NCBI GenBank assembly: GCA_022813625.1
Contig: JAKLMB010000044.1
Location: forward strand, 62,001-126,000
Direction of reading: 5' to 3'
Length of the DNA stretch: 64,000 nt
From: Aaosphaeria pasadenensis
Lineage: Eukaryota; Ascomycota; Dothideomycetes; Pleosporales
Shown here piece by piece: positions 43,561-55,289 of this stretch. The notes under the pieces were generated by a model. That model saw only the letters and a program-made list of their open reading frames with translations. It was not told the DNA's origin and searched no databases. Position 1 is the stretch's first letter. Each line of letters opens with the position of its first letter. The position numbers and the translations under genes are program-made.

Positions 43561-45543
43561 TCAGATGTACTTCATCTTCTTAGCGACACAGAGACAGCAC
43601 GTCACGAACGCAGCGATCGTACCCAGGATGCCGAAGAACCAGCCGTAGCCGGGGACGTCCTGGCCGGGGACGTGCACGTTCATGCCGAAGAGGCCGCAGA
43701 TGAGGTTGAGGGGCACAAGGATGGTCGCGATGACGGTGACCTTGCCGAGCGTGATGTTGGAGTGCGTGCCTTGAATCACCTGGTCCACGTTGATCTGCGC
43801 CAGGTAGTTGGAGTGCGAGCGCGACAGCATCTTCTCGAAGTGGCCCAGGTTCGACATCATCGTCACCACGTGGTCCTGGATGTCGGAGAGGTACAGTCCG
43901 ACCTCGTACCGCGGCGCGACGTTGTAGTTCTCGTTGCACCGCTTCGCGAACCCCTTGATGACGTCGGCCTTGCCGCCCAACAGGCGAATCAGCGACATCA
44001 CCTTCTTGCGGCAGTCGCCGATGGCGCGGAGGATCTCGCGGGAGTCCTCGATGCGGGCCGTGAACACCTGGTCCTCGATCGCGTCGGTGATGTGCTCGAG
44101 CGAGCGGAGCACGGGCGCGAAGCCGTCGACGATGTCGTCGATCAGGGCGTAGCAGATCCAGTCCGACGACAGGTTGATGTAGTCGCGGAGTCGCCCGATA
44201 CGCTTGCGCACGTTGGCCGTGTGCGGGGACTCGACGAACGTGAAGGTCAGCAGGCCCTCCTTGAAGACGACGGCGTAGAAGTTGACCGGCTCCAGGTAGT
44301 TCTCCTTGTCGTCGTCGTCCTGGTAGAACGAGCGGAAACAGACAAAGTAGTACTGGTGGAAGAGCTCGACCTTCTCGCGCGGCTCCTGCATCATGATATC
44401 CTCGCGGGTAAGGGGATGCACGCCGAACGCCTTGCAGATGGCAAAGACCTCCTCCTCGGTCGGATTGACCATGTCCAGCCACCAGACGCCGCCGTCCTGG
44501 GGCAGCTCGAAAAGGTCGCGGAACCGCTCTCCGGGCATGAGCAGCCCACCCAGCTCTGCCGCGTGGATGGTGTCGTCCAGCTCCGAGGAGAAGAACGTCC
44601 ATCGGTTGAGCAGCGTCACGTCCGCCACGCTGGCCTGCTTCTCGTTGTATTGAGTGCCGAAGCCGTCGGCCAGCTTCTCGTCCGAGGACTGCTCAATGGC
44701 TTCCTTGATGGTCGCAGTGTCAGGGTCCACGCGCAACACGCTCGAGTGGTCGGCCTTGGGGCGGAGGTCGCCGAAGATCTTCCTGGCCTGGGACAGCTGC
44801 GAGGTGACGCTGGACTTGTGGCGGAGGGGGTTCGCGATCGGCGTCTTCTCCTGGTTCTCCACAATGAACTCCTCCAGCTCCTCGTAGTCGAACCGAGTCG
44901 TCTTGCCGGGGTCCTCCTGCACGGGGAAGCACACATCCTCCTCTGCAGAGCTGTGGGTCGAGACCGTGTCGGCGCGAACAATCTCAGGGCGCTCATCGCT
45001 AATCGTGGGGCGCCTCTTAGTCGGGCCGGAGATAGTCCTATGGATGGCGAGCTCCAGATCCGGTTGCGCAATGCTGTCCAGCGTGTTGGCTCGCTCGCGG
45101 CGGTGGGGTCCTGCGAAGGCATCGACAGAGTTCGGCGGCGAGGTGGATCGCGATGAGCGGGACGATGCTCGGGATCTTGCCAGGCGCTCGACGGCCGGAT
45201 CGCGAGGGCGCACAAAGGTGCTGCGACGGCCCATGGGACTGGCCGTGACGGATCCTCGTCGCGCGTACTGATCGGGAGACAGGTGGTCATCGTCCACGAT
45301 CGCATTCTCGAAATCGCGGCTGGTGATGGCGTGGGACTCGAGTGCCTCATTGACTTGGGTGAGCAGGATTGGCCGCTCGGGGACAGCCTGGGTGCTGCCG
45401 AACGTGGGCCTGCGAGATCCAGCGCCAGATCCCGCGGTCTCGATCCGTGGCATGGACTGCGGCTGGTTCCGGTGGTCGTCGAGGTCAGACACCGGGGTGC
45501 TGAACCTCGTCTGGGACTTGTCAGACCTCGGAGTATCGGTCAT
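43561..45543 (-). CDS. CorA-family divalent cation transporter (Alr1/Mnr2 type)
   Basis: A single exon of 660 residues. The first ~270 residues are disordered, Ser/Arg/Asp-rich and likely phosphorylated. The CorA domain follows (TFFSSELDDTIHAAELG; WWLDMVNPTEEEVFAICKAFGVHPLTREDIM). The signature GMN is at 620-622 (LFGMNVHVPGQDVPGYGW) at the end of TM1, with TM2 right after it. The GMNVHVPGQ form marks the fungal Alr1/Mnr2 clade, which imports Mg2+ across the plasma membrane or releases it from the vacuole. Very high GC3 leaves long frames open on the opposite strand. A 5' leader several hundred bases long and pyrimidine-rich precedes it. Confidence 0.93.
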   Translation of the reverse strand: MTDTPRSDKSQTRFSTPVSDLDDHRNQPQSMPRIETAGSGAGSRRPTFGSTQAVPERPILLTQVNEALESHAITSRDFENAIVDDDHLSPDQYARRGSVTASPMGRRSTFVRPRDPAVERLARSRASSRSSRSTSPPNSVDAFAGPHRRERANTLDSIAQPDLELAIHRTISGPTKRRPTISDERPEIVRADTVSTHSSAEEDVCFPVQEDPGKTTRFDYEELEEFIVENQEKTPIANPLRHKSSVTSQLSQARKIFGDLRPKADHSSVLRVDPDTATIKEAIEQSSDEKLADGFGTQYNEKQASVADVTLLNRWTFFSSELDDTIHAAELGGLLMPGERFRDLFELPQDGGVWWLDMVNPTEEEVFAICKAFGVHPLTREDIMMQEPREKVELFHQYYFVCFRSFYQDDDDKENYLEPVNFYAVVFKEGLLTFTFVESPHTANVRKRIGRLRDYINLSSDWICYALIDDIVDGFAPVLRSLEHITDAIEDQVFTARIEDSREILRAIGDCRKKVMSLIRLLGGKADVIKGFAKRCNENYNVAPRYEVGLYLSDIQDHVVTMMSNLGHFEKMLSRSHSNYLAQINVDQVIQGTHSNITLGKVTVIATILVPLNLICGLFGMNVHVPGQDVPGYGWFFGILGTIAAFVTCCLCVAKKMKYI

Positions 45544-48500
45544 GTTGGCGACTCAGGCGGCGATGAGTTTTGACTCCGGGAGGACGGACGGTATCGATCT
45601 GTACCGTAGATTAAGCCAGGTTTGTTGTGTTCTCCTCTTCTTCTTTTGTTCTTTTCTTTTTCTTTTCTTCCTCTTCTCTATATATTTTCTAGGTTTTCTT
45701 TACTGTTGTTCGACTGACGCCCTCTTGCTAAGCAAGTGCGTGCCTGTGCCGGCGAGTCGCTTGTGAGCGCTCACCTCCTTGGTGAGTTCAATGCGAACGG
45801 TGGCTTCGCATAGGGGTCTCACCCTATACTCAGCCCTTGGGGGGATATGTGCCGAAGGCCTTGCTTCCAGCGTCCTACACCGGGGAACAAGGATGGATTA
45901 CGACGTCGTAGCGACAGATGAGCGAGAGAATGGTAACGTGATCTGATCCGAAGGGCCAGTTATGGAGGCTTCTTGTAGTCGCCTCCGTAGACCCACGCCT
46001 TTGGGCCGAGAAGAGGGCGAACGAAAGAAAACTTGTGGATGTAGAGGCCCGCCAACTTGATGGTTTGTATTGGAGTGAACGCCGAGGCGTCGGGGAGCGC
46101 TGGTTGGGGGTGAGTGGGAAGAGGAGGTGACCGAGTTTTCGTTCAGTAGGTTGGGCTACTGGAGGGTCGAGTCTGGCTCAGGTGGTTGAGAGACAGAGAG
46201 AAGGGGGTACAGCGAAGGCCTCTAGGAGGTCGAGGCGCCGATTGGAAGTTTTGGTGGTGGTGGTTGTTTTGTCGCCTGTCGGACAGGGAGGGTGGTTGAA
46301 TTTTGCACTGACTGAGCGCAGCAGATGATATTGTTCGATCGGGTAGTTGATTGAACTGTGGTTGTTGTGGTTGAATTGGGGGTTGGGTTAATGTCCAAAG
46401 GACAGTTTGTGTTGTAAGAGAGAAGAAGAAGAGGAAGAGGAAAGGAAGGAGGAGGGCGGGCGAGAGTGAGGGAAAAAGTAATGCCTGTGCCCTGGATGGG
46501 AATGGGAAAGGTTTGACTAGAGACTACAAGTTACTACTATTACTGGGATCACTCTGATAGGCGAAAGGCGAAAGGCGAACGGCAAAGGAAAGACGGTCTC
46601 ACGGCGGAAGCGTCGTCATTGGCTCAGGTCTATTCCCCTAATTGGGCTTAACTATTTGTATGAGACTACTGAGGGACTACTCACTGTCTACTGACATGAC
46701 TATGACTATGAGTAAGAATTGAAAGAAAACCCTGCATTTCTCCTTCACATCCCTCTCTCTTTGCTCTTTTTCTCATGCGCAGGCCCACCCGACATGAATA
46801 ATGGAAACTCACCCGGTGCACAATTGGGCGGCAATAATTACATGGTGGAAACATCAGCTCAACCAATATTCACATGTGGATATTCCTTACGACTCACGAC
46901 TGGAACGAGTAAGTTAAAGCGCAGGATGGGAGAGATTCTTTCCTAACTGTGTGATGGCTTGTTCTGTATTTTACTCTCCTACCCTATCATCATCCAAGTA
47001 CAATTACAAGTAATTACAAGTACATATTCATTGTCTTGGACCGTCGATAGTTCATCGTTCCCAGTTCCCAGTTCCCACTATAGTCATACAATGGACTGGG
47101 CTGGACTGGACTGGACTTATTGGACTCGACCACGGCCGGGAAGAGCTGAATTCACTTGCCAACCTCCATTTTAAAGACTCTATCTACTTGCACTTTGTAC
47201 TCTCCTTCAGCTGCTGCGTAGAACTCGCGCTGAAGATTTTGTCGCTCATCATCTTCTACTCTCTTAACGGTAGGTTACCCGTAGCGCGCATAGAGAGCGA
47301 TTATTGCAACTTTCCACCACACCAATGACGCACTGTGGAAGTACTACGTATCTATCACAAGTATACCTCTTCTTACTGTGCTGGGTCAATTGTATGAGGC
47401 ACTTTATCCAACATGTACACAGCATCTATCTATCCACTACATACGCTGTGGTACCGACCAGAAAGAGGGGTACATCGCACACATCGCATCGTCCAACACC
47501 CACCAAACAACCCTCCCATGTGCCCTCCCTCAACCATACTTCTCATCACCCTTTGTCACACACACAATAATATAACGACCTTGGTATCCCGCAGTTACTA
47601 ACCGTCAGAAATCCCCCCCAGTACAGCGCCCGGAAAACAAGCACTCGCGAAAGCGCCGCGCTCCCGTCTTTGCCTGCCCTGCCAATCCAATTCGACATGT
47701 GCTGCTCTGCTACGATGTCATTGCGCGGCACTTGTGAGCCGCTTTTTCTGTTGTGTAGTTCGAACTTCGGGGTTTATTACGCGTACCTCGTACCCTGTGC
47801 CTATGCTTCCTATACGTCCTATCATCATAGCATCATATCATAAGCAACTATACCGGCATTCGTTCGAGAACCTCGTTGCTGCTGTTAGTTTTGTGTCGCC
47901 GTCACCATCCGCTCACAGCTGGAGACTAATTCGACAGACCAATGCAAAATATCCCTCTTTTTTAAGAGCGTGGACAAAATCGCGCAGAGAGTCTCGTGGA
48001 CATGCCGTCCCGCGCTCTTTCTTGCTTTTCTGGACCGTAGTACCTACGTAGATACATAGCTAGCAGCTGAATGGCTGATCTGGTACAGGTCGCTTGTACT
48101 CTGCAAGTTTAGGTACTTACTGGTACACAGGTTACTAGACACAGGGAAGTAGTTCGTATAATTCATTCTTTCATCGCAGGGAAGAATTCGAGAACGAGAT
48201 CCAATTCGGAATACTATTCTAGGTAATCAATATTGCGAACCATTCCACCCTCTACGCAATATCAATACCTACTACACATAGTTATACCAAAGTACTTGGC
48301 CAAAGTAATCAAAATTCCCACACCCCTCCACATCTTCCTCTCTTTCCCTTAAGAAGTGGCCAGCAAGTCAAGGAACTATCATCTTGCTACATCGTTCACA
48401 CGACTATTTATTCGTTCCATGATGTTTTTTGGTTCCTGACTTGCGATGCAGGGATGCCGTATCGGGCTTCCACACGATGAGCGGCGGGGGGTTCCTTGCT

Positions 48501-49025
48501 ATGCTTCAGCCTTCACATTACCGTTTAGATCCAAAGCTGACGACTATGAACATTCCTATCTACATTGAAATAATTAGGCGACGCATCCTCTCTATACAAC
48601 AAAATCCACTATTAGTTATTTCCCTTGATATACCTACTTGACACAATCATGAAATACATACCATCAACCCATACACTCGGCCCGAAACGCAAGAGGCATT
48701 CCCGAGTGATCCTTATCGATAAGCAAGCAAGAACAAGACGAGCGCTGATTGGCCGGCTGAAGGCATCAAGACACATCGACGACCGAGTCCGAGCATCATC
48801 CATCATCGCAGCTCTAGACGTCTCCCCATACCTACCCAGGTGGTTTACTCGTTACTTGAGGATTACTACGACGGGGTACCACGAGCGCGAAGCAACATTC
48901 CAACCTGCGAAAGCCCAACCACTTAGCTACGAACCTCAAATTAGAACGGACGGACGGACGCGCTCACCAAAACACCAAACCATCCCTCCCTCCCTCCCAG
49001 AAGACCTCACAAAACAAAACACAAA
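45544..49025. other. Longest intergenic region (3.5 kb)
   Basis: No supported gene. The side next to the CorA gene is pyrimidine-rich (45640-45690, plus strand) and then A/G-rich. Several 60-100 codon frames are present without recognisable content. The part up to 49025 is the SPC1 promoter. Confidence 0.5.
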
Positions 49026-49432
49026 ATGGACGCCTTCCTCGACCCCCTCCGCGACGCCCTCGAAGGCCAAATCGTACGCTCCTCCCCCCTCCCTCGCTTC
49101 AAACCTCCCACTAACACCTCCCGCCCTAGGACTTCGAAGGCCAACGCCTCGCCGAACTCCTCACGACTTTCTTGCTCGGGTTGACTGGTGTACGTCCCCC
49201 TCTCCCCCCTTCCCCTCCCCCCTGTCATCCTGCTGGGAGATACTGACCAGAGGGATAGATCATAGCGTTCTTCGCAGGCTTTATGAAGCAGGACATCGCG
49301 CTGTCGCTGTGGGTGGGGCTCGCGGGCACGGCGGCGACGTTTGCGATTGTCGTGCCGCCGTGGGGGTTTTACAGGCGCAATGGGGTGGAGTGGTTGAGTC
49401 CGCTGGGGGGGATAAAAGTTACGGTTTCTTGA
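49026..49432 (+). CDS. SPC1: Signal peptidase complex subunit 1 (SPC12 family)
   Basis: Three exons (49026-49073, 49130-49189, 49259-49432) encode 93 residues, the normal length for this small subunit. The protein begins MDAFLDPLRDALEGQIDFEGQ, a family hallmark, followed by two transmembrane segments (about 22-42 and 46-68) and a cytosolic GFYRRNGVEWL tail. SPC1 is a non-catalytic ER subunit that helps the signal peptidase discriminate signal peptides from membrane anchors. Introns are 56 and 69 bp. A larger open frame overlaps it in another phase and is a shadow. Confidence 0.93.
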
Positions 49433-49956
49433 GTACACGGGGTACGTGGGAGGGGAGGGGATGGGATGGGATATTTTATGGGAGGGTGTAAAGATTATAT
49501 TTGGTATTATTGGAATTGGAATTGGATTGGATTGATATGAGAGTTCTGGAGAGGAATGGCACGGCATGGTATGGCATAGCTAGGCCAGATCAAGGGTGTT
49601 TGTTTGACGATGTTTCTTTTTTGGTTTGAAAGGGCCTGGATATTCTTCCTGCCGGTCCTCGTTCCTCCGGCGCAAGAATGATATAGTGTTTCTTCATCCA
49701 TCCATGCGTCGGCCGATTCCAGCGGGGTGGTCGAGTCGACCTCTGGCTATCGCTTCGACTCTGCTTCTCCAGCTCCAGCCTTGTCCTCCCTATGATATTG
49801 CTTGACCCAGCTCCAAATTCCTCTACTACTGCTACTATTACCCTCCCCGCCCGTCATAATGTCTTGAATCGAACCGTCGCGGGACGAGGAAGAAAGAGTG
49901 GAAAGAAAAAGATAACAATGACCCGTCGTGACAAATCGTAACGGTGCCCCCAGCAT
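49433..49956. other. Convergent 3' intergenic region
   Basis: No supported gene between SPC1 and RBX1; probably both 3' UTRs. Confidence 0.6.
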
Positions 49957-50544
49957 CTATCGTCCGTACTTCTGGAACTCCCAGTCACGGTTGTCGAGCG
50001 GGCAGACCTGTCTCGTCTTGAGCCATCGGGAGATGCAGTGGAAGTGGAAGGCGTGCTGTCCGACGCAATACAAAGTTAGCTGACCACTCTTTCATTCATC
50101 GATCCGTTGCTGCTGAGGTTATGGAGGTCGACGTACATTGCATATTCCCCATGCTACTGTGCACTCCTCGCTGGTGGCTGACGCCTGGTTGGCCTGACAC
50201 TCGATGCCTACCGTCCGTCATGAAACAAGTCAGTATTTCCATCCTTACACTGCATTACAGAAGGGGGAGCGGCGAGCTACGTACACAGGTCCATGATGTG
50301 ATTACGGCAGATGGCACAGTTGTCGACGACGATGTCCCATGCCCAGAGCGCCACTGCGTTCCACTATATTTATCCATACGTTAGTGTTTGTTTGTATTCT
50401 TTGAAGAGACGGCGCGATGCGTACCTTTTTCACCTCGAACCGCTTCTTGTCGCCTGTGTCTGCGCTTGCGCCGGCCTTGGATGCCTTCGCCTTGGGGGCA
50501 GCGGCGGCGGAGGTGGGGGCGTCTTTCATGTCGATGTCGGCCAT
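49957..50544 (-). CDS. RBX1: RING-box protein of cullin-RING ubiquitin ligases
   Basis: Four exons (50544-50425, 50363-50285, 50207-50137, 50055-49957) encode 122 residues. After a ~35-residue Ala/Lys-rich leader comes [20 protein letters not shown], the strand that inserts into cullins, then the RING-H2 ligands: CAIC, CIEC in the extra zinc site, EECTVAWGICNHAFHFHCISRW and CPLDNRDWEFQKYGR at the end. This is the near-invariant Rbx1/Hrt1/Roc1 pattern. It recruits the E2 (Cdc34/UbcH5 type) to SCF and other CRLs in nucleus and cytosol. Its cognate E2 gene lies only 5 kb away. Confidence 0.96.
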
Positions 50545-51674
50545 GATGGGGAGTGTGGTTTCTTGCGGGTGGTTTCGTTGTCGTTGGTGTTGGAGGTGGT
50601 CGAGGGGGGAAGGGTGGGATTACGGTAAGACAGGACGTGCGGCGCGTTGTGTGTTGCGTGCGGCGGCGCGGGGTTGGAGGTAGGTGAGTGACGGAGGTGA
50701 GCTGGTGGTGGATGGAGGATGAAGCTTCTATAGCTTCGTAGTGGAATGTTAGAGAGGTGGGAGTAGCTCAAGGCAGCTATGATATGGTAGTGTAGTATTA
50801 TATAAGAACTGAGTACTTATGAGCAGTAGCTAAACAGTATGCAGATGTAGGTACCTGATTCTATTCTACGTAAATTCCACTATGCTATTCATCAGTTGTT
50901 GCGTGCCTGCCTGAACTGTAGGATGCCTCTGCCAAGCATTTGGTACCACCGCAATCATATCTCCATCCATCCATCCATGATACTGATACCTCACCACAAC
51001 AACAGTAAACAACCTACACTTTTCATTCACTTCTTCTTCTCTTCCAACTCCTCCACAATCCGTCACAATTCTCACTTCTGCTTTGCTAACAAAAGAATTC
51101 AGGCTGGACTGACGAGATACGAGACAAGTCACTAACAAACAAGCACAGGAGCACAAGGCTGGCAGGGATAACAAGGACAAGGGCAAGTCACCGGGCACCA
51201 ACCGAAACCAACCCAAATCCCCCCAAATCCATCCCCCAGCCCAAGTCAAACCTTTCTCGCCTTCGCCTCAGTCATCAGTCATCAGTCATCCATCCTTCTC
51301 CTCTCAATCCCCGTCATCACAACCATCGTCACCACAACAACACCACCTCCACCTCCACCACCTCTCACTCCCACTCTCCCCAACCATCTTAAATCTCCGT
51401 CGCATCCTCCCCTCCATTCTCTATCGCGCCAATTACTTCGCAATAAATCCCCGACGGTCCTACCCTTCCTCGTTCTCCTATCCGGTCTGGATATGCTACC
51501 TTCAAACAACACCCACCTCCACACCACAGCCTCAGCCGCAAAGCCCCGATCCCCACAACCAACGTCACGCTCAAGAACCAAAGGCACCCACCGTCGACCC
51601 TCGAGATAACCTCATTCCTCCTCTCCCACTCCCACTCCCACTCACGCATACGCTTCCGATAGCGACGACACCAC
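50545..51674. other. Divergent intergenic region RBX1 / EDC1-like
   Basis: No supported gene in 1.1 kb. The 51280-51660 part is C-rich and probably the 5' leader of the EDC1-like gene. Confidence 0.55.
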
Positions 51675-53372
51675 ATGTCCACCACACAACCACCACCAGC
51701 CGCTGCATCCCCGAGAGGCCCTCGGCCCAGGCACCACCAGCACTCCAAGAGCGCAACACAGGTACCGCCTAACAATGCCAACCGGAACCCTCAGCGACGA
51801 CACAAAGGCAATCGCACCACTAGTGGAAACCCAAACAACCATCGCAATGCCGCTGACGTGGCCGGCAACAGCCTGTACGACGCGCAGAACCCAATCTACT
51901 CGGACAGCGCCGTAGTGTCAAGCGAAGAGATGCCTGTCCCAGCAGGGTCGAGGAGCGCAAAGAAACACCACAACCACAGCTCCCACGCCCACCATGATCG
52001 TGTCCTATCCCCGCAAAGCACCCACGGTGCCTCCTTGACCGATTCCGAAGCCATCCCGAACAATGCCTCTGCTACGCCTGCCAAAGATGCGCCCGCCTAC
52101 GCCGGTCCTACATTCCATGCCTCTCCCGCGCCATCTGCCCTTCCAATCCCAAAGTTCCTCTCGAAATCTGTACCGGCAAAGTCTCGTGGTGCGCCGCCTA
52201 CCCCGCCAGACGATAGCCCGGCTTCTACGTCTCCTCCTTCGCCTTTCCCACCGTCGCCTTCTCGCGCTCCTGTCGCGGTCCCGCCTCGTCACGAGAACTC
52301 TCCCTTGGATATGCTTTTCAAGGCAGATCGGGCGGAGAAGGCGAAGAATGTTACCCAGAGCCCGGGCCCTAATCCTCACATGAACCCCTCTGATCCCTTC
52401 ACCAGCCGTACCCCGCACCATTCCAAGCACGGCTCCCAAGGTTCCATGAATGCCATATTCCCGATAGAGCTGGATGCCTCGGCGCAGCACAACCAGACTT
52501 CCCCACCCGCGTCTGCTCCCGTCCCCCATCGGTCCAACACTGAGCCTTCGAAGATGCCGTCGGCCAAGGGCAACCCTCCTGCGCCTGGCAATGACTCGGG
52601 CGCGATCCAGGATCTTTTCGACAGGCTTTCCCTCTCCCAGAAGAAGTCAATGGCTGCCACAACTCCCCCAAGGACCGGCGATCAGGTACTCTCTGAATCG
52701 TCGCCTCACCATCAGAGTCCCTCATTCCACCGAAGTGTTTCCGGTCCTTCGACGCCTGCGCCAGCACCTCAGGAACTGCAGTCCAACTTCTTCTACGGAA
52801 ACCGCAACCTGTCGCCTCTGTTCAAGGCCGCTGCTAAGCCGGATGGAACTCCTCGCAACTCTGGACTCCGCACCGAAATCACGGCAGACTCCCCTCTCAT
52901 CGGGCAGGGCGAGTTTCCTTCTGTGCCTGCGGCAGGACCCCCGCCTACGACCGATGGACCTGCTTCACAGAACTACCTGCAACAAGCCTTCCGCCCGAAC
53001 GGTCCAAGGCGTGGCTCCGCACCCCAGGTCCAGCAATACCGCGAATCACCAGACAATCGCAAGCCCAGGAATCAGGCTCAGACTCCTGGTAGGAACCAGT
53101 ACAAGGCGAGGCCCAACTCTCATACGCATGCGCAGCAGCACCACCCCGGCGCCAACAATGGAAAACCCGTCAACGTTCCCAAATCTAATCCCTTCATACC
53201 TTCTTCTGTGCAGGCCGCAACTGTTCCCAAAGCGAACCCTTTCGTCCCTTCCTCCGTCCAGGCTAAGAAGTATCCTTCTTCTCCTTCCAAGGCCCCGGAC
53301 TCATCGTCTCTAGAGCAAGATCTCAAGCGATTATTGAATGTTAAGATGGGTGACTCAGCGGGCGTTCGTTAG
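51675..53372 (+). CDS. Disordered PNRC-motif protein, Edc1-like mRNA decapping activator
   Basis: A single exon of 565 residues, almost wholly low-complexity (Pro, Ser, Asn, His). At residues 142-161 it has YAGPTFHASPAPSALPIPKF, the PNRC-type motif: a Dcp2-activating YAG segment followed by a proline-rich LPxP-F segment that binds the Dcp1 EVH1 domain. This matches yeast Edc1/Edc2 and animal PNRC2. Two other conserved-looking short motifs are SPLDMLFKAD and the C-terminal SLEQDLKRLLNVKMGD. Repeated PKxNPF(I/V)PSSVQA sequences lie near residues 516-538. It probably acts in cytoplasmic mRNA turnover; the assignment rests on the motif only. Confidence 0.8.
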   Translation: MSTTQPPPAAASPRGPRPRHHQHSKSATQVPPNNANRNPQRRHKGNRTTSGNPNNHRNAADVAGNSLYDAQNPIYSDSAVVSSEEMPVPAGSRSAKKHHNHSSHAHHDRVLSPQSTHGASLTDSEAIPNNASATPAKDAPAYAGPTFHASPAPSALPIPKFLSKSVPAKSRGAPPTPPDDSPASTSPPSPFPPSPSRAPVAVPPRHENSPLDMLFKADRAEKAKNVTQSPGPNPHMNPSDPFTSRTPHHSKHGSQGSMNAIFPIELDASAQHNQTSPPASAPVPHRSNTEPSKMPSAKGNPPAPGNDSGAIQDLFDRLSLSQKKSMAATTPPRTGDQVLSESSPHHQSPSFHRSVSGPSTPAPAPQELQSNFFYGNRNLSPLFKAAAKPDGTPRNSGLRTEITADSPLIGQGEFPSVPAAGPPPTTDGPASQNYLQQAFRPNGPRRGSAPQVQQYRESPDNRKPRNQAQTPGRNQYKARPNSHTHAQQHHPGANNGKPVNVPKSNPFIPSSVQAATVPKANPFVPSSVQAKKYPSSPSKAPDSSSLEQDLKRLLNVKMGDSAGVR

Positions 53373-55289
53373 ATTTCTTCCACGGAAAATGTCTCTTCCA
53401 ATTCGGTTTCCGCTCGTTTTACATCATCTGCTTTTCTGCGACACTGTTACTTTCGATGTCCTGCATATCCGTACGATCTTAGCTATTGTCTCTGGGCCTT
53501 CTTTCTGCTCGTTCGGTCTTTAGGGATGGTTTTAATCGTGCAGGGTCATCGATTCCACCTTTTGCTCACCTTTTTTCATTTGTCAATATCGGGTACCTTC
53601 TTCTTTCTCTCTTTCTCCATTTTCACTTCTACCAACATGTAATTACGATAATGTCCAGACGGTCATTCTCTTCCCTTTTGTTTGGAGTTCCGGCGCATTC
53701 GGCACGGCCGGTTTTGGGCTGTGCCTTTGACTTTACTGGGGTGGTGGTGCTGATTATGGTTGGGTTCGGGCTGGTATGGGTTTCTGGATGGCCAGAGACG
53801 CTGACCGACGGGAGTTATTGTACATTCGGTTCCTCTTGTGGGTCGGTTGGGTTATCTAGGCCGACGACATGTCTCTACGAGGGCGGCGGTTGCTCTGTGG
53901 GATATGTTGGGCATGGTGTAACTGGGTTTGGTTGCACTGGATATCAGGTTCTGTGGTCTTGGGCCGGTCTGGGCTGGTCATGCGCTCACGTCCGGCCTTT
54001 TGCTTTTCGCCAATTCCTCTGGGACGCTCTCGGTTTGCTGTTGCGGACGCCGCAGCTTTTGAGTCCCAACCCCTTCTTCGACAAACGTTTCGGCCTGTCC
54101 TGTCAGGGACAACCTTGAACGTTATACGCGCAACCACAATGTATGTCCACGATCACATCTCATATGTGGTTGTGATCATGGTTAAGCATGTATAACAACA
54201 CAACACATCACAACATATTAACATATAAAAAAATCAATAAAAAATTATTGGCAGTGTGTTGCCTCTTTTCTTAGCCATATATCTGTCCTATCTATTTGGT
54301 AGGACGGGTTGGCCTAGGAGGGAGTCAAGCATACATGCCTTTTTAAAACGATATGATCCCATGCAGTTATGATTATTGATGTACTTCGTGGTAGTTATGA
54401 TGAGCATCGTACTAACTATGATGACATGACATTTCGGGCGAGCATGTGCTTCTAGTAGTCGAGATGGACAACGCAACATGGTACTCACTACTTACAATAT
54501 CTCTCTTCTATGAACAATATCCAATAACGAAGATATCGGAAATGAGTCTTGGGACTATGAATATTGATGAGGTTTCTTTCAATGTCGATTGATCAATCCA
54601 ATACATTGCTTATAGAAGATACGACTTTCTTTGTAACATATGACAGAGAGAGAAGAGTAGGGTTAGGGATTGTTAGGAAGTGAAAACGCAGTTCCGATAG
54701 TCGCCGGAATGGATTCTGGTAGCGTATGGTCGGATATGGCCATGGTGGTTGCGGGATACGGGACTGTGATTGGCTGGTAAAGGAGGTCTCGACCCTTGAC
54801 AGCAATAGATTTGCAGACGAAGAAGGTGGCGGCTGCATGTGATTGGGTCATTCCTTCCCTTCATGCATCCGTCATTAGCGTGTTGGTTAACTTACCCGAT
54901 TCTGACTTGCCTCAACCTAACCACTATCGCTCTCTCACTCTCTCACTCTTTCACAACTCTCTCTCTCTCTCACACTCACACACACTCTCTCTCTCTTACT
55001 ATCTTCACTACCATTTATCCACGAACAACACTACACGCCTCACTCAATCACTCACTCACCTTCACAAGCACGATCCCTGCTCTACGATCTATATAACTAT
55101 CCATAATCAACCGCCACATAAGCCCCCCACCGACCGCTTCCGATCGACTTACCACTGTACGGAACCCCACTACCCAACCGCTCCGCCCAACTCCAGCCTA
55201 CATACAGCGACCGGACACCTACCAGTCTACACGCCTCATATCACACGGCCGGCCGGTTACACGGATTCCACAGTCGAATCACCTTCAAC
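53373..55289. other. Intergenic region of 1.9 kb
   Basis: No supported gene. The first ~800 bp probably is 3' UTR. A CT-rich microsatellite block (54929-54996) lies in the CDC34 leader or promoter. Confidence 0.5.
54929..54996. repeat. CT/CA microsatellite in the CDC34 upstream region
   Basis: Runs of TCTC and CACA dominate 68 bp. Such pyrimidine tracts are common near transcription starts of filamentous-fungal housekeeping genes. Confidence 0.8.

Noticed and set aside
43580..44602. 340-codon minus-strand frame overlapping CorA in another phase.
   Set aside because: Arg/Gly/Pro/His-rich frame created by GC3 bias in the real gene.
43672..45156. 494-codon plus-strand frame opposite the CorA gene.
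   Set aside because: It mirrors the high-GC3 CorA coding sequence; its composition (repeated V, L, D, R) is that of an antisense shadow.
48625..49491. 288-codon frame covering SPC1.
   Set aside because: The SPC1 exons in other phases give a full, recognisable protein; this frame is a shadow through its introns.
53486..54118. 210-codon frame downstream of the EDC1-like gene.
   Set aside because: No domain, and unusual composition; fits a long 3' UTR.
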